From positions 434,001-498,000 of the forward strand of contig NZ_QICH01000002.1 of NCBI RefSeq assembly GCF_003194565.2: DNA of 64,000 nt, read 5' to 3'. The notes beneath the pieces were generated by a model. The model searched no databases. It was not told where the DNA came from and saw only the letters and a program-made list of their open reading frames with translations. The position numbers and the translations under genes are program-made. The DNA comes from Kangiella spongicola. GTDB lineage: Bacteria > Pseudomonadota > Gammaproteobacteria > Enterobacterales > Kangiellaceae. Numbering within the stretch: the stretch's first letter is position 1; each line of letters opens with the position of its first letter. This document shows positions 16,742-25,430 of the stretch, piece by piece.

Positions 16742-17629
16742 TTATTTCTTCTTGATGTCTTTCCAGAACTCTTTCTTCAAGAAGTAAGCTAACACCAATA
16801 AAATCAACAAGAATAATAGCGACCAAAGGCCAATTTCTTTACTCTTTAGTTTTACAGGGTTTGCGGTATACGCCATGAAAGCAACCAGATCACGAACCGC
16901 ATGATCATACTCTTCTGGAGTCATGCTGCCTTCTTCTACAATTGTAAACATTTTGCCTTGACGTGAAATTTCGGCGATTTCTTGCTCCGCTTCATGAATT
17001 TCATTTTCAAGCTTAGCGATAGCTTCTTGCGCTTTTTCAACCGCTCCAGCCGACGCTTCTTTATCTTTCACTGTAGCTTTAAGCTCGTCGATACGGGCTT
17101 TACCACTTGAAATGATCTCTTCCACTGCCAGAAGCTCGTCGCTCTTCATTTGCAAACCTTGTAGGTCAGCGAGAATGTGTGGCATACCAACACCAGGGAA
17201 AACAGTGTTGTTCACATCGAACGGACGTGACTTGTCGATGTAGAAAGCTCTAAGGTAGTTATAAACCCAATCGTTACCGCGAACACGAGCAACCATAGAC
17301 AGATCTAGTGGGTTTACACCAAACCACTTCTTAGCCAGGTCAGGATCCATGGATTTATCCATAGTATCGCCTAATTTGCCTTCACCAAGGATTAACAGCT
17401 GAGCTTCCTCTTCTGAAAGATCCAAATCCTGAGCAACTCGAGAGTAACGCACATACTCCATTGAGTGGCAGCCTTGGCAATAGTTAACGAAGAGCTTGGC
17501 ACCGTTTTGCAACGACGCCTTATCACCATAGTTAACGTTAACCTTATCGTTTGGATAGGTTACTTCACCACCCGCAGCGAAAGCTGTTACGGGTAGCAGG
17601 AATAAAATAGCTGAAATTAACTTTTTCAT
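16742..17629 (-). CDS. petC: Cytochrome c1 of the bc1 complex, with a coiled-coil insertion
   Basis: Membrane-anchored c-type cytochrome that passes electrons from the Rieske protein to soluble cytochrome c. 295 residues, longer than the usual 240-260. Signal peptide, heme motif CQGCH at 51-55, axial ligand Met149 in GVGMPHIL, and a C-terminal membrane anchor at about 267-285. Residues about 161-225 are Glu/Lys/Ala-rich with heptad spacing and predict a coiled coil between the Met-ligand region and the C-terminal helix; this accounts for the extra length. The frame is continuous, so it is not a sequencing artefact. Overlaps petB by 4 bp. Confidence 0.95.
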   Translation of the reverse strand: MKKLISAILFLLPVTAFAAGGEVTYPNDKVNVNYGDKASLQNGAKLFVNYCQGCHSMEYVRYSRVAQDLDLSEEEAQLLILGEGKLGDTMDKSMDPDLAKKWFGVNPLDLSMVARVRGNDWVYNYLRAFYIDKSRPFDVNNTVFPGVGMPHILADLQGLQMKSDELLAVEEIISSGKARIDELKATVKDKEASAGAVEKAQEAIAKLENEIHEAEQEIAEISRQGKMFTIVEEGSMTPEEYDHAVRDLVAFMAYTANPVKLKSKEIGLWSLLFLLILLVLAYFLKKEFWKDIKKK

Positions 17630-18837
17630 TTGTCTGTTACCCTCTCTGGTACTGGCTTTGTTTTCTCGAACTTAGGTAAGAACCACAAAGCAATAAAGAA
17701 GAAGAAGTAGTAAGCCGTACAGATTCGACCCAATAATGCTTTTGCAGGAGTTACCGGAACCACGCCTAAGTAGCCTAAGATAACAAACGATACTACAAAC
17801 AGCGCTAATAAAATTTTGAACGAGCGGCCACGATAGCGAATCGACTTCACTTTCTGGCGATCAAGCCAAGGAAGTAAGAACAAGATAACAATCGCTAATG
17901 CCATCACTAGGAAACCTAGGAATGGATGCGGTACCGCACGTAACATTGTATAGAATGGTGTGAAATACCAAACTGGGGCAATGTGTGGCGGAGTTTTTAA
18001 TGGGTTCGCAGGCTCAAAGTTTGGCTTCTCTAAGAAGTAGCCGCCAAAGTCTGGAGCGAAGAATACAATGCTCAAGAAGATCATCAAGAAAACAACCACG
18101 CCCACAATATCTTTCACCGTGTAATACGGGTGGAAAGGAATACCGTCTAGTGGGATACCGTTTTCATCTTTCTTGTCTTTAATCTCGACACCGTCAGGGT
18201 TGTTAGAACCTACTTTGTGTAATGCCACAATGTGTAAGAAGACCATAGCCACTAGAGCTAAAGGTACTGCTACCACGTGTAACGCAAAGAAGCGGTTCAA
18301 ACTCGCCAATGACAAGGTAAAGTCACCACGGATCCACTCAACCAAATCTGGGCCAACCACCGGGATAGTACCAAACAGGTTGATAATTACCTGCGCACCC
18401 CAGAACGACATCTGACCCCATGGTAATAGGTAGCCCATGAAAGCTTCAGCCATTAACAATACGAAAATGATCATACCGAAAATCCACACTAGCTCTCGTG
18501 GTTTCTTGTATGAACCGTAGAGAATACCGCGGAACATGTGCAAGTATACGACTACGAAGAAGGCAGAAGCACCGGTCGAGTGTAGATAACGGATAATCCA
18601 GCCCATGTCGACATCACGCATGATGTACTCAACCGAAGCGAATGGATCGCTAGGGCTATAGAACATGGTTAACCAGATACCGGTTAATAGTTGGTTAACT
18701 AGAACTAAGAGTGCTAATGAACCGAAGAAATACCAAAAGTTGAAGTTTTTTGGTGCGTAGTATTCAGCTAGATGCTCGTTCCAAACCTTTGTCGCAGGGA
18801 AGCGTGCGTCCAACCATGTCATAAAACTCTTAAACAT
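17626..18837 (-). CDS. petB: Cytochrome b of the bc1 complex
   Basis: Quinol-oxidising membrane subunit of the bc1 complex. 403 residues. The four heme-b ligands are His86 (RYLHSTGAS), His100 (VYLHMF), His187 (ALHVVAVP) and His202 (FLHIVALH). The Qo-site helix contains EAFMGYLLPWGQMS. About eight membrane spans are visible, and the C-terminal domain is fused as in other proteobacterial bc1 complexes. Overlaps petA by 1 bp and petC by 4 bp. Confidence 0.97.
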   Translation of the reverse strand: MFKSFMTWLDARFPATKVWNEHLAEYYAPKNFNFWYFFGSLALLVLVNQLLTGIWLTMFYSPSDPFASVEYIMRDVDMGWIIRYLHSTGASAFFVVVYLHMFRGILYGSYKKPRELVWIFGMIIFVLLMAEAFMGYLLPWGQMSFWGAQVIINLFGTIPVVGPDLVEWIRGDFTLSLASLNRFFALHVVAVPLALVAMVFLHIVALHKVGSNNPDGVEIKDKKDENGIPLDGIPFHPYYTVKDIVGVVVFLMIFLSIVFFAPDFGGYFLEKPNFEPANPLKTPPHIAPVWYFTPFYTMLRAVPHPFLGFLVMALAIVILFLLPWLDRQKVKSIRYRGRSFKILLALFVVSFVILGYLGVVPVTPAKALLGRICTAYYFFFFIALWFLPKFEKTKPVPERVTDK

Positions 18838-19424
18838 TAGGCACCTCCATCTTCGCCCACAACGATAACTTTGTTCGTTGTGTCGAGTGTATAAGGTGGG
18901 ATTTCTAAATTAGCGTTAGCTGGTACACCGGCGTAAACGCGGCCAGCTAAGTCAAACTTAGAACCGTGACATGGGCAGTAGAAACCACCAAGCCATTCAT
19001 TTTCTAGCGAGCCTGGCTCCGCAAACAACTTCGGAGAGCAACCAAGGTGAGTACAGATACCCACAGCGACAAAAAACTCAGGATCGATTGAACGATACTC
19101 ATTTTTGCAATATTCAGGCTGTTGATCGGCCTCAGAATTTGGATCGGCAACGATTTCTTCACTCTTAGAAATGCTGTTTAGCATTTTCTTATCACGGCGA
19201 ATAATCCATACAGGCTTACCACGCCATTCAACAGTGATCTGTTGTCCGACTTCTAATTTGCTATATTCTTGCTCCACTGGCGCACCGGCTGACTGTGCTT
19301 TCGCACTCGGTGCCCAGGAACGTACAAAAGGTACAGCCGCACCAATCACACCAACCGCGCCTACTGCTGAAGTAGCCCCGATCAGGAGATTCCTGCGTCC
19401 TTTGTTAACGCCCTGATTACTCAT
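18837..19424 (-). CDS. petA: Ubiquinol-cytochrome c reductase Rieske iron-sulfur subunit
   Basis: Rieske [2Fe-2S] protein. 195 residues from the start chosen at MSNQGVNKGRR, which has GGGGAG about 9 nt upstream; a longer frame to 19454 adds ten residues before the Tat-like signal. The signal anchor is GRRNLLIGATSAVGAVG. Cluster-binding motifs are CTHLGC (Cys124, His126, Cys129) and CPCHG (Cys150, Cys152, His153). First gene of petABC. Confidence 0.96.
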   Translation of the reverse strand: MSNQGVNKGRRNLLIGATSAVGAVGVIGAAVPFVRSWAPSAKAQSAGAPVEQEYSKLEVGQQITVEWRGKPVWIIRRDKKMLNSISKSEEIVADPNSEADQQPEYCKNEYRSIDPEFFVAVGICTHLGCSPKLFAEPGSLENEWLGGFYCPCHGSKFDLAGRVYAGVPANANLEIPPYTLDTTNKVIVVGEDGGA

Positions 19425-19514
19425 TCGAATAGTCTCCCCACGAAGAAAACCCACCTGTCAAAGCAACAAATGGGATAAAATCATAATGATAAACAAGCTG
19501 CTCGCTACCGCGTA

Positions 19515-19523
19515 AATATAGCA
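19515..19523 (-). promoter_or_regulatory. Possible extended -10 promoter for petABC
   Basis: Minus strand TGCTATATT, an extended -10 about 90 nt before the Rieske ATG. No good -35 is seen. Confidence 0.35.
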
Positions 19524-19654
19524 TACGGTACAAGTGGCAGATTACTGGTGGCATATCTTATAGGAAAAGCAACCCCATTACAAAGTGGTCTGACCACAAA
19601 GTGACATTGGAATATACTGATAACTGATCTGGATCAGATATGTGAGTAGCAGAT

Positions 19655-19686
19655 ACAAAAACACCCGCCGTAAGGCAGGTGTTTTG
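19655..19686 (-). terminator. Terminator of rplM-rpsI
   Basis: Minus strand AAAACACCTGCC, loop TTAC, GGCGGGTGTTTT and a further T. A GC-rich stem with an A/T-rich base, typical of an intrinsic terminator, 30 bp after the rpsI stop. Confidence 0.85.
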
Positions 19687-19717
19687 TAATCCGATAGTTC
19701 TGTAACTAAGGTTACGA

Positions 19718-20107
19718 TTAACGCTTAGAGAACTGAGGACGTTTACGTGCTTTATGAAGACCAACTTTCTTACGCTCAACTGCACGTGCATCACGAGTAA
19801 CATAACCCGCTTGACGTAGTGGCGTACGAAGTTCTTCGTCATATTCCATTAAGGCACGAGTGATACCGTGGCGGATTGCACCCGCTTGACCAGTACCGCC
19901 ACCGCCAGAAACAGTAACGTAAACATCGAATTTTTCTAGAAGCTCTGTCAACTCTAGTGGTTGACGAACTACCATGCGTGAAGTCTCACGACCAAAGTAT
20001 TGGTCTAAGCTCTTCTGGTTTACAGTAATTTCACCGCTACCAGGACGCAAGAATACGCGAGCTGTTGAGCTTTTACGACGACCTGTACCGTAATATTGTT
20101 CAGCCAT
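19718..20107 (-). CDS. rpsI: 30S ribosomal protein S9
   Basis: Small-subunit protein whose C-terminal tail reaches the P-site tRNA. 129 residues, standard. Begins [19 protein letters not shown], contains [15 protein letters not shown], and ends in the conserved basic tail [17 protein letters not shown]. Follows rplM by 14 bp. Confidence 0.98.
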   Translation of the reverse strand: MAEQYYGTGRRKSSTARVFLRPGSGEITVNQKSLDQYFGRETSRMVVRQPLELTELLEKFDVYVTVSGGGGTGQAGAIRHGITRALMEYDEELRTPLRQAGYVTRDARAVERKKVGLHKARKRPQFSKR

Positions 20108-20121
20108 AATTCTCTTCTACC

Positions 20122-20550
20122 TTAAATATCTAATTTAATAGGTTGCTGAGCGGCGTGATTATGCTCAGAGCCTGCGTAAACTTTCAATTTGCGGAACATA
20201 TCACGACCCAGAGGGTTCTTAGGCAACATACCTTTAACCGCTTTTTCAATAATCATTTCAGGCTTCTCAGCTTGAAGTTTACTGAAGTTAGCCTCTTTGA
20301 TACCACCAGGGTAACCAGTGTGACGGTAGTACATTTTCCCTTCCGCTTTGTTACCAGTAACAGTAACTTTCTCGGCATTGATAACAACGATGTAATCGCC
20401 AGTATCAACGTGAGGAGTATATTCAGCTTTATGCTTGCCTTTTAAACGGCGAGCAATTTCCGTCGCCAAGCGACCTAATGTTTTACCTTCTGCGTCAACG
20501 ACATACCAGTCGCGTTTAACAGATTCAGGCTTTGCACTAAATGTTTTCAT
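20122..20550 (-). CDS. rplM: 50S ribosomal protein L13
   Basis: Large-subunit assembly protein. 142 residues from [20 protein letters not shown], the same length as E. coli L13. The start at 20550 has GGAG nearby; an upstream in-frame extension to 20586 is not conserved. Characteristic segments include [18 protein letters not shown] and [12 protein letters not shown]. Confidence 0.98.
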   Translation of the reverse strand: MKTFSAKPESVKRDWYVVDAEGKTLGRLATEIARRLKGKHKAEYTPHVDTGDYIVVINAEKVTVTGNKAEGKMYYRHTGYPGGIKEANFSKLQAEKPEMIIEKAVKGMLPKNPLGRDMFRKLKVYAGSEHNHAAQQPIKLDI

Positions 20551-20625
20551 ATTCGTTGAGCTCCAAAAAGCCATTTGCACCCGCATTTTTGGGCCGCTAG
20601 TGTCATAAGCGATTACGAGAGGCTT

Positions 20626-20654
20626 AATATAAAATAGCTCTCAGCGTCCCACAA
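20626..20654 (-). promoter_or_regulatory. rplM promoter
   Basis: Minus strand TTGTGG (20649-20654), 17-bp spacer, TATATT (20626-20631), with a leader of roughly 70 nt to the rplM ATG. The 344-bp gap between rplM and the HU-like gene also holds a TATAAA (20800-20805) on the plus strand that may serve the latter; otherwise nothing is seen. Confidence 0.55.
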
Positions 20655-20894
20655 AAAAGAGCGCAAATCATACAGAACCCGCCCCTATATTACAAGTGGC
20701 AGGCAAAGGATTTACCAAAATTATGTTTCGTCTTGGGCAAATTTATGAATTTTCAACCAAATCCTTTCAAAAAGACTTTATTTACGGGGCTGTAAACGCT
20801 ATAAATAATACTGCGTTGGGAGAGTCAATTTTGCATTGCTCGCCAAGACAAGACGTTATTTTAACAGTCAAACAACCCAAGAGGCAAAGGAAAA

Positions 20895-21236
20895 ATGGCA
20901 AATAATAAAACTCGCAAGATTACCGCAGTCAAAGAGAAGTTCACCAAGACCCAAATCTTAAACGAAATCGCAGCACAAACAGGCCTGACTAAAAAAGATG
21001 TAGGGGCGGTTATCGACGAGCTAGGAATTGTAATCGAGCGTCATATTAAGAAGCGCTCAGTTGGTGAATTTACACTGCCAGGCCTATTAAAAATCAGTAC
21101 GGTAAAGAAACCAGCGGTCAAAGCACGTAAAGGCATTAACCCATTTACAGGTGAAGAAACGACATTTAAAGCTAAACCAGCTTCTACAGCAGTAAAAGTA
21201 CGACCTCTTAAAAAGCTAAAGGATATGGCAAAGTAA
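20895..21236 (+). CDS. HU-family DNA-binding protein (elongated, histone-like)
   Basis: Small basic DNA-binding protein of the HU/IHF fold. 113 residues, versus about 90 for HU. Residues about 15-60 give the helical dimer part (FTKTQILNEIAAQTGLTKKDV, GEFTLPGLLKI) and 65-100 the DNA-binding arm (INPFTGEETTFKAKPAS). The N- and C-terminal ends are extra Lys-rich tails. Good ribosome binding site (GGCAAAGGAAA). It is not the main HU by this length; it resembles the subgroup sometimes labelled HU-like or viral histone-like. Confidence 0.88.
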   Translation: MANNKTRKITAVKEKFTKTQILNEIAAQTGLTKKDVGAVIDELGIVIERHIKKRSVGEFTLPGLLKISTVKKPAVKARKGINPFTGEETTFKAKPASTAVKVRPLKKLKDMAK

Positions 21237-21270
21237 TTCCCGAATCCATATAAGCAAATAGATGATACAA

Positions 21271-21290
21271 GCCGGCTATATGCCGGTTTT
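21271..21290 (+). terminator. Terminator of the HU-like gene
   Basis: Stem CCGGC / GCCGG with loop TATAT, followed by TTTTATT. Short but well formed. Confidence 0.7.
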
Positions 21291-21328
21291 ATTATGTCTG
21301 TAATTTAGGCTTTGGCGTGTACGATGCT

Positions 21329-22417
21329 TTACGCTAAATGCTCTAAGCTCAAGTAATCAGTACTTTGCATTTCCTGTAAGCGACTTAAAGTTCGCTTAAA
21401 TTCAAAAGCGAGCCCTTTCCCTACATATAACTCTTCCATCGGTACTTCGGCTGATAGTATTAGGTTCACATGGCGCTCGTAGAACTCATCAACCATCGCA
21501 ATAAAGCGACGTGCTGCATCATTCAGCGAATCGTCCATTTGCGGCACTTGCCCGACAAATACGGTGTGGAAGCCACGCGAAATCTCGATATAGTCGGCAG
21601 CAGAACGCTCTGTTTTACAAATAGCGTCAAAAGTAAACCATACCAAGCTATCCGATAGTTTCACTGCATCAATCAGTCGCCCTTCTATTTTAAGCTTACA
21701 GTGGTCTTGGCCTTCTGTGGCTGACAGTTGCTTGAAATACTGCTGCATATTGTCGTTAGCAGCCTGATCCAGTGGGTAATGATAGATATTAGCTTGCTCT
21801 AGCGTACGCAAGCGATAGTCAATACCAGCGTCCACGTTTAGGATTTGGCAGTTTTCCTCGATCAATTTAATCGCTGGTAAGAATCGTTCACGCTGTAGAC
21901 CATTCCAGTAAAGTCGCTCTGGTGGAATATTTGAAGTGGCCACTAAAACCACATGACGCTTAAACAGCTCTTCAAACAGGCCCCCTAAAATCATGGCATC
22001 GGTAATATCGGTGACGAAAAATTCGTCGAAGCAAATGATTTTAGCGCGATCAGCTAATTGATCTGCGATTTTAACCAGTGGGTTTTTCTCACCTGCAAGC
22101 GCTCTTAGTTCATTATGAACTTCATGCATAAAGCGGTGGAAATGGAGCCTTACTTTAGCTTTTATCGGTAGAGCGTTAAAAAAGGTGTCCATTAGGTAGG
22201 TTTTACCACGGCCAACACCGCCCCACATGTATAACCCTTTAACAGGCTGACTTTCGCCGGACAGCCAGCGAGTAATCTTCTGCATAAAACCGTCACGCGG
22301 GCGCGACTGCATCAAATCGTCATACACTTTTTGCAAAGCTTCAATCGCTTCTTCTTGCGCAGGATCTTTGGTAAAACCTTGTTCAAGGTCTTTATGATAG
22401 TGCTCTAACGGCGTCAT
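21329..22417 (-). CDS. zapE: Cell division protein ZapE (AFG1-like ATPase)
   Basis: AAA-type ATPase that associates with the Z-ring late in division, notably under stress. 362 residues. Walker A GGVGRGKT at 66-73, Walker [12 protein letters not shown] at about 132-142, and sensor region [12 protein letters not shown] near 170. Starts 4 bp after the hydrolase gene upstream. Confidence 0.95.
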   Translation of the reverse strand: MTPLEHYHKDLEQGFTKDPAQEEAIEALQKVYDDLMQSRPRDGFMQKITRWLSGESQPVKGLYMWGGVGRGKTYLMDTFFNALPIKAKVRLHFHRFMHEVHNELRALAGEKNPLVKIADQLADRAKIICFDEFFVTDITDAMILGGLFEELFKRHVVLVATSNIPPERLYWNGLQRERFLPAIKLIEENCQILNVDAGIDYRLRTLEQANIYHYPLDQAANDNMQQYFKQLSATEGQDHCKLKIEGRLIDAVKLSDSLVWFTFDAICKTERSAADYIEISRGFHTVFVGQVPQMDDSLNDAARRFIAMVDEFYERHVNLILSAEVPMEELYVGKGLAFEFKRTLSRLQEMQSTDYLSLEHLA

Positions 22418-22420
22418 TAT

Positions 22421-23059
22421 TTATATAAGTTCCGGTAAGTTCGGTGAAAGAGCGGCTTCAAGCGATTCTCTCAGCTCTACTAAACGACCATGGAAGAAAT
22501 GCCCAGCTCCAGCCATTTTTATGAGCTCAGGCTGTGGCTCGAGTTCATCAATCCAATTAAACACAGCATCGGGGTCCACCACTTCATCGGCATCACCCAT
22601 TACCGTTAACCAAGGGCAGTCTGGGATAACGAACTCATCAAAGCTAAAGCGATTCACCGGTGGAGCAATAGAAATCAGCTGCTTAGCGTTTTGGGGTTTC
22701 GCTTGCAATGCCGCAATCCAAGAGCCGAAACTAAAACCGGCCAACCACAAAGGTCGATTCGGGTATTCTTGACGCGCCCACTCGATAACTTTAATCAAGT
22801 CATCCTGCTCACCGCGCCCTTCATCATACTCCCCTTCAGAAACACCAACGCCTCTGAAATTAAAGCGCACCGAAGGAATCCCTAAAGCCGCCAGAGTTCG
22901 CGACACCGTATAAATCACTTTATTAGTCATGGCACCGCCATGCACGGGATGAGGATGGCAACAAACTGCAATCGCATTACGTTCATCTGCCTCTGGAGCG
23001 TCTAGGGTCGCTTCAATGACACCAACGGCTCCATCAATAAGAAATTTATCTTTGCTCAA
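22421..23059 (-). CDS. Alpha/beta hydrolase (COG2945 type)
   Basis: Cytoplasmic alpha/beta-hydrolase of unknown substrate. 212 residues. The N-terminal HPHPVHGG carries the oxyanion loop, the nucleophile elbow is GFSFGSW (Ser near 120), the acid is probably in GDADEVVDP, and the His in GHFFHG near the C-terminus. Members of this group are usually annotated as esterase- or CocE-like without a defined role. It lies 3 bp upstream of zapE and is likely cotranscribed. Confidence 0.88.
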   Translation of the reverse strand: MSKDKFLIDGAVGVIEATLDAPEADERNAIAVCCHPHPVHGGAMTNKVIYTVSRTLAALGIPSVRFNFRGVGVSEGEYDEGRGEQDDLIKVIEWARQEYPNRPLWLAGFSFGSWIAALQAKPQNAKQLISIAPPVNRFSFDEFVIPDCPWLTVMGDADEVVDPDAVFNWIDELEPQPELIKMAGAGHFFHGRLVELRESLEAALSPNLPELI

Positions 23060-23159
23060 AATAGTCTATGGCTAAGGATTAGTAGCGCTATTTTCGCATG
23101 TTTTTCATTAGCATGGAACCAAGTCCAAATACTCATAATGATTCCTAAGAGTTAACCAT

Positions 23160-23185
23160 AAAAAAGGGGCCCCGAAGGACCCCTA
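23160..23185 (-). terminator. Terminator of the coiled-coil protein gene
   Basis: Minus strand AGGGGTCC, loop TTCG, GGGCCCCT followed by six T. UUCG tetraloop-type terminator. Confidence 0.85.
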
Positions 23186-23217
23186 AGCTCTTCAAAAGAG
23201 CACCATGAAAGCGTTAA

Positions 23218-23568
23218 TTACTTCTCATCTTCCATCTCAACTTCAGCATTAGTCTCCGCTTTAACGTCAGCCTTAATGCGTGCATCCATTTCTTCTTCAG
23301 AAATTTCCGCTTTACTTTTTGATTTCATTTTCGCTTTAGCTTTTGCTTCTTCAGCACGTTGCTTTGCTCGTTCAGCTCTTTCCTTAGCTTCTTCAGCGCG
23401 CTGCTTGGCAGCTTCACGCTGCTCTTTAGACTTTTCCATCGCTTGTTTGGTTGATTCTTGCACCTCTAACTTTTTCTCAACCTCGACTTGGCTTTTGACA
23501 CCAACCGCGGCTGCGCTTGCTGAAAATGCTAGTGCGAAAATTGTTGTTAATGCTAGTTGTGTTTTCAT
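23218..23568 (-). CDS. Secreted Glu/Lys/Arg/Ala-rich helical protein
   Basis: No known family. 116 residues from the ATG at 23568, chosen because AGGTG lies 6 nt upstream and the frame then opens directly on a signal peptide (MKTQLALTTIFALAFSASAAA). The mature part is almost entirely charged helix: about residues 25-80 alternate RAEEAKERAERAKQRAEEAK-type repeats, the pattern of a single alpha helix or coiled coil, then a Lys/Ser and a Glu-rich end. No Cys. Probably periplasmic; role unknown. Confidence 0.75.
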   Translation of the reverse strand: MKTQLALTTIFALAFSASAAAVGVKSQVEVEKKLEVQESTKQAMEKSKEQREAAKQRAEEAKERAERAKQRAEEAKAKAKMKSKSKAEISEEEMDARIKADVKAETNAEVEMEDEK

Positions 23569-23758
23569 CATCAACACCTATTTGTTAATTAAAGTGGACT
23601 TTCAGACTATTAAAAAAAAGCACCCACAGCCAGCGAATGACTCCAAATTTTGGCACCTTTTACACTTTTTAATAGAATTCGGCTTTTTCGTGATCAATCT
23701 CACAGCAAACACATTGAATTCGTAATTTTTTATTAAATAACAAACGGTTAGCTTGATT

Positions 23759-24457
23759 TTAAATCTTATCTTTCTCACCTAGAGGGTGTTTATGCTTTAC
23801 ACTTAGTGACTCGTTCCACTCTTGAGCAAAGTCTCGTTGCCACTTGGCATTAATGGCTGCCACCACCAACATGGTGATCAAAGCGCCAATGCTAGCGAGC
23901 GCCATATCTTTATGCGCATCCCAAACATCACCTTGCGTGCCTAAATAGGCTATCCCTAAATCACCACCAAAATACTCAGCCGCGCCCCACTCGATTAACT
24001 CAAAAAGCATCGAGCTCGACATGGTTAAATCAAGCGGTAAAAAGTAGCCCCAAAAACCTTTGACGTTAGCTACTCGAATGAAAACCTCACGAATAGGATA
24101 GGCAAACAGCAAACCATACAAAAAGTGCACTAATCGATCGAAGTGATTCCTTTCCCAGCCAAACCAACTATTGAGCTCAGAGCCAAACACTGCTTTAGTC
24201 CACTCGTTATAAGGCACATTGGCGTAGGTATAATGAGAGCCTATTTCATGCAGGCAGAGGAAAATAAAAATACAGCTGTATGAAATTTTGGATAGAGGAA
24301 AGAACTTGTAAGTCGAGACAAGCGCTACGATAAAGAGTATTGTCAGGACATTCTCAAGCGCCCAGTCCGCCCTATCGTGGGGGTTTATAGCGCATATAAT
24401 AAAAACAATAGTAAAAAGAATTCCAAGTATCGTGAAAAAACGTGCGTTAGGCGTCAT
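23759..24457 (-). CDS. YjdF family (DUF2238) inner-membrane protein
   Basis: Polytopic membrane protein of unknown function. 232 residues, about six membrane spans. Family-typical segments: LHEIGSHYTYANVPY (about 69), NHFDRLVHFLYGLLFAYPI (about 104), FELIEWGAAEYFG (about 152) and LGTQGDVWDAHKDMALASIGAL (about 172), giving conserved His, Glu and Asp residues within the membrane. Transcribed away from zapG. Confidence 0.9.
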   Translation of the reverse strand: MTPNARFFTILGILFTIVFIICAINPHDRADWALENVLTILFIVALVSTYKFFPLSKISYSCIFIFLCLHEIGSHYTYANVPYNEWTKAVFGSELNSWFGWERNHFDRLVHFLYGLLFAYPIREVFIRVANVKGFWGYFLPLDLTMSSSMLFELIEWGAAEYFGGDLGIAYLGTQGDVWDAHKDMALASIGALITMLVVAAINAKWQRDFAQEWNESLSVKHKHPLGEKDKI

Positions 24458-24592
24458 TATTCTACTCGTACTTTATCTTAGAATTTGTGTATCATAAGCG
24501 TAAAGTATCAACGCCTGCAATTAAGTGCTTTACTTTTTACAAGTCACTTTTTACATGCAGCATGCATTAACACCTTTACAAGGAAATTTTGA

Positions 24593-25324
24593 ATGTCAGC
24601 CGTTCTTAGTATCATTCTTATTGTTTTAGCTGCCGTTGTTGCCTTTTTCGTGGGGCGCTGGCATGGCTTGTCGACTGGCTCAAAGGAACTTACCCAAGAG
24701 CTGGAATCAAAGGACAAAGAGCTTAATGAGCTTAAATCGGGGGTCAATGAACACTTTGATGAAACTGCACGACTTTTCTCTAACCTTACTGAAGAATATA
24801 AAACGCTCTATCAGCACCTAGCCACTGGCGCTAATAAATTATCCGACAAAGACTTTAAACTTAAATTATCCGCACCCGTTGGTGCTGCTGGCCTATCTTC
24901 CGATATTGGCGAGTCTTCGAGTGCCGTAGACGGCGCCAATGTGTTGGATTCTGAAGAGCATTTGACCACCGATAAAGTCGCCGCCGAAGACCCCACCACA
25001 AGCCACGAAGAAGAAAGCTTTATCCGTGACACTGATGATTCTACAGAGACAACGATAAAAGAAGAGAACTCACACTCCGATCCTGAGCAAGAAGTTGCAA
25101 AGGACAATAGCCAGTCTGTTGTAAAAGAGACGGCACAAGCAGACCTCGATATCGAAGTCTCGCCACCAAAAGACTGGGCTGAGGATGATATTGATGAAAA
25201 CTATCATCCAAACGAACCCCATATCGCACAGTCTGAATTCGCCGATCTGGCAAGTGAAGAACCGGAAGCTCCGACAGCACCAGGCTATGAGCCCAAAGAA
25301 AGCGAGTCAGATAACAAAAAATAA
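24593..25324 (+). CDS. zapG: Z-ring-associated protein ZapG (YhcB/DUF1043) with a long acidic tail
   Basis: Single-span inner-membrane protein linked to division and envelope growth in E. coli. 243 residues, much longer than the 130-residue E. coli protein. A membrane span at about residues 2-22 is followed by GRWHGLSTGSKELTQELESKDKELNELKSGVNEHF, the usual YhcB coiled coil, to about residue 95. Residues about 100-243 form a low-complexity acidic Ser/Thr/Asp/Glu tail. It sits between zapE and degS, as yhcB does in enterobacteria. Confidence 0.88.
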   Translation: MSAVLSIILIVLAAVVAFFVGRWHGLSTGSKELTQELESKDKELNELKSGVNEHFDETARLFSNLTEEYKTLYQHLATGANKLSDKDFKLKLSAPVGAAGLSSDIGESSSAVDGANVLDSEEHLTTDKVAAEDPTTSHEEESFIRDTDDSTETTIKEENSHSDPEQEVAKDNSQSVVKETAQADLDIEVSPPKDWAEDDIDENYHPNEPHIAQSEFADLASEEPEAPTAPGYEPKESESDNKK

Positions 25325-25430
25325 GCACAGAAAAGCGTAAGGGTTTAACACCTCTATTGGCGGGATAGCGTCTCTTGTAGATTAAGAAATCGCCATCGAT
25401 AGCGCTCTCACTTAAGGCATAGAATAAACA

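Noticed and set aside
16940-17160. petC insertion considered as a frameshift artefact
   Set aside because: Reading frame stays open, composition is a regular coiled coil, and the C-terminal anchor follows in the same frame.
20696-20905. 69-codon frame overlapping the HU-like start
   Set aside because: Covers the divergent promoter region and runs into the HU-like gene in another frame; no ribosome binding site.
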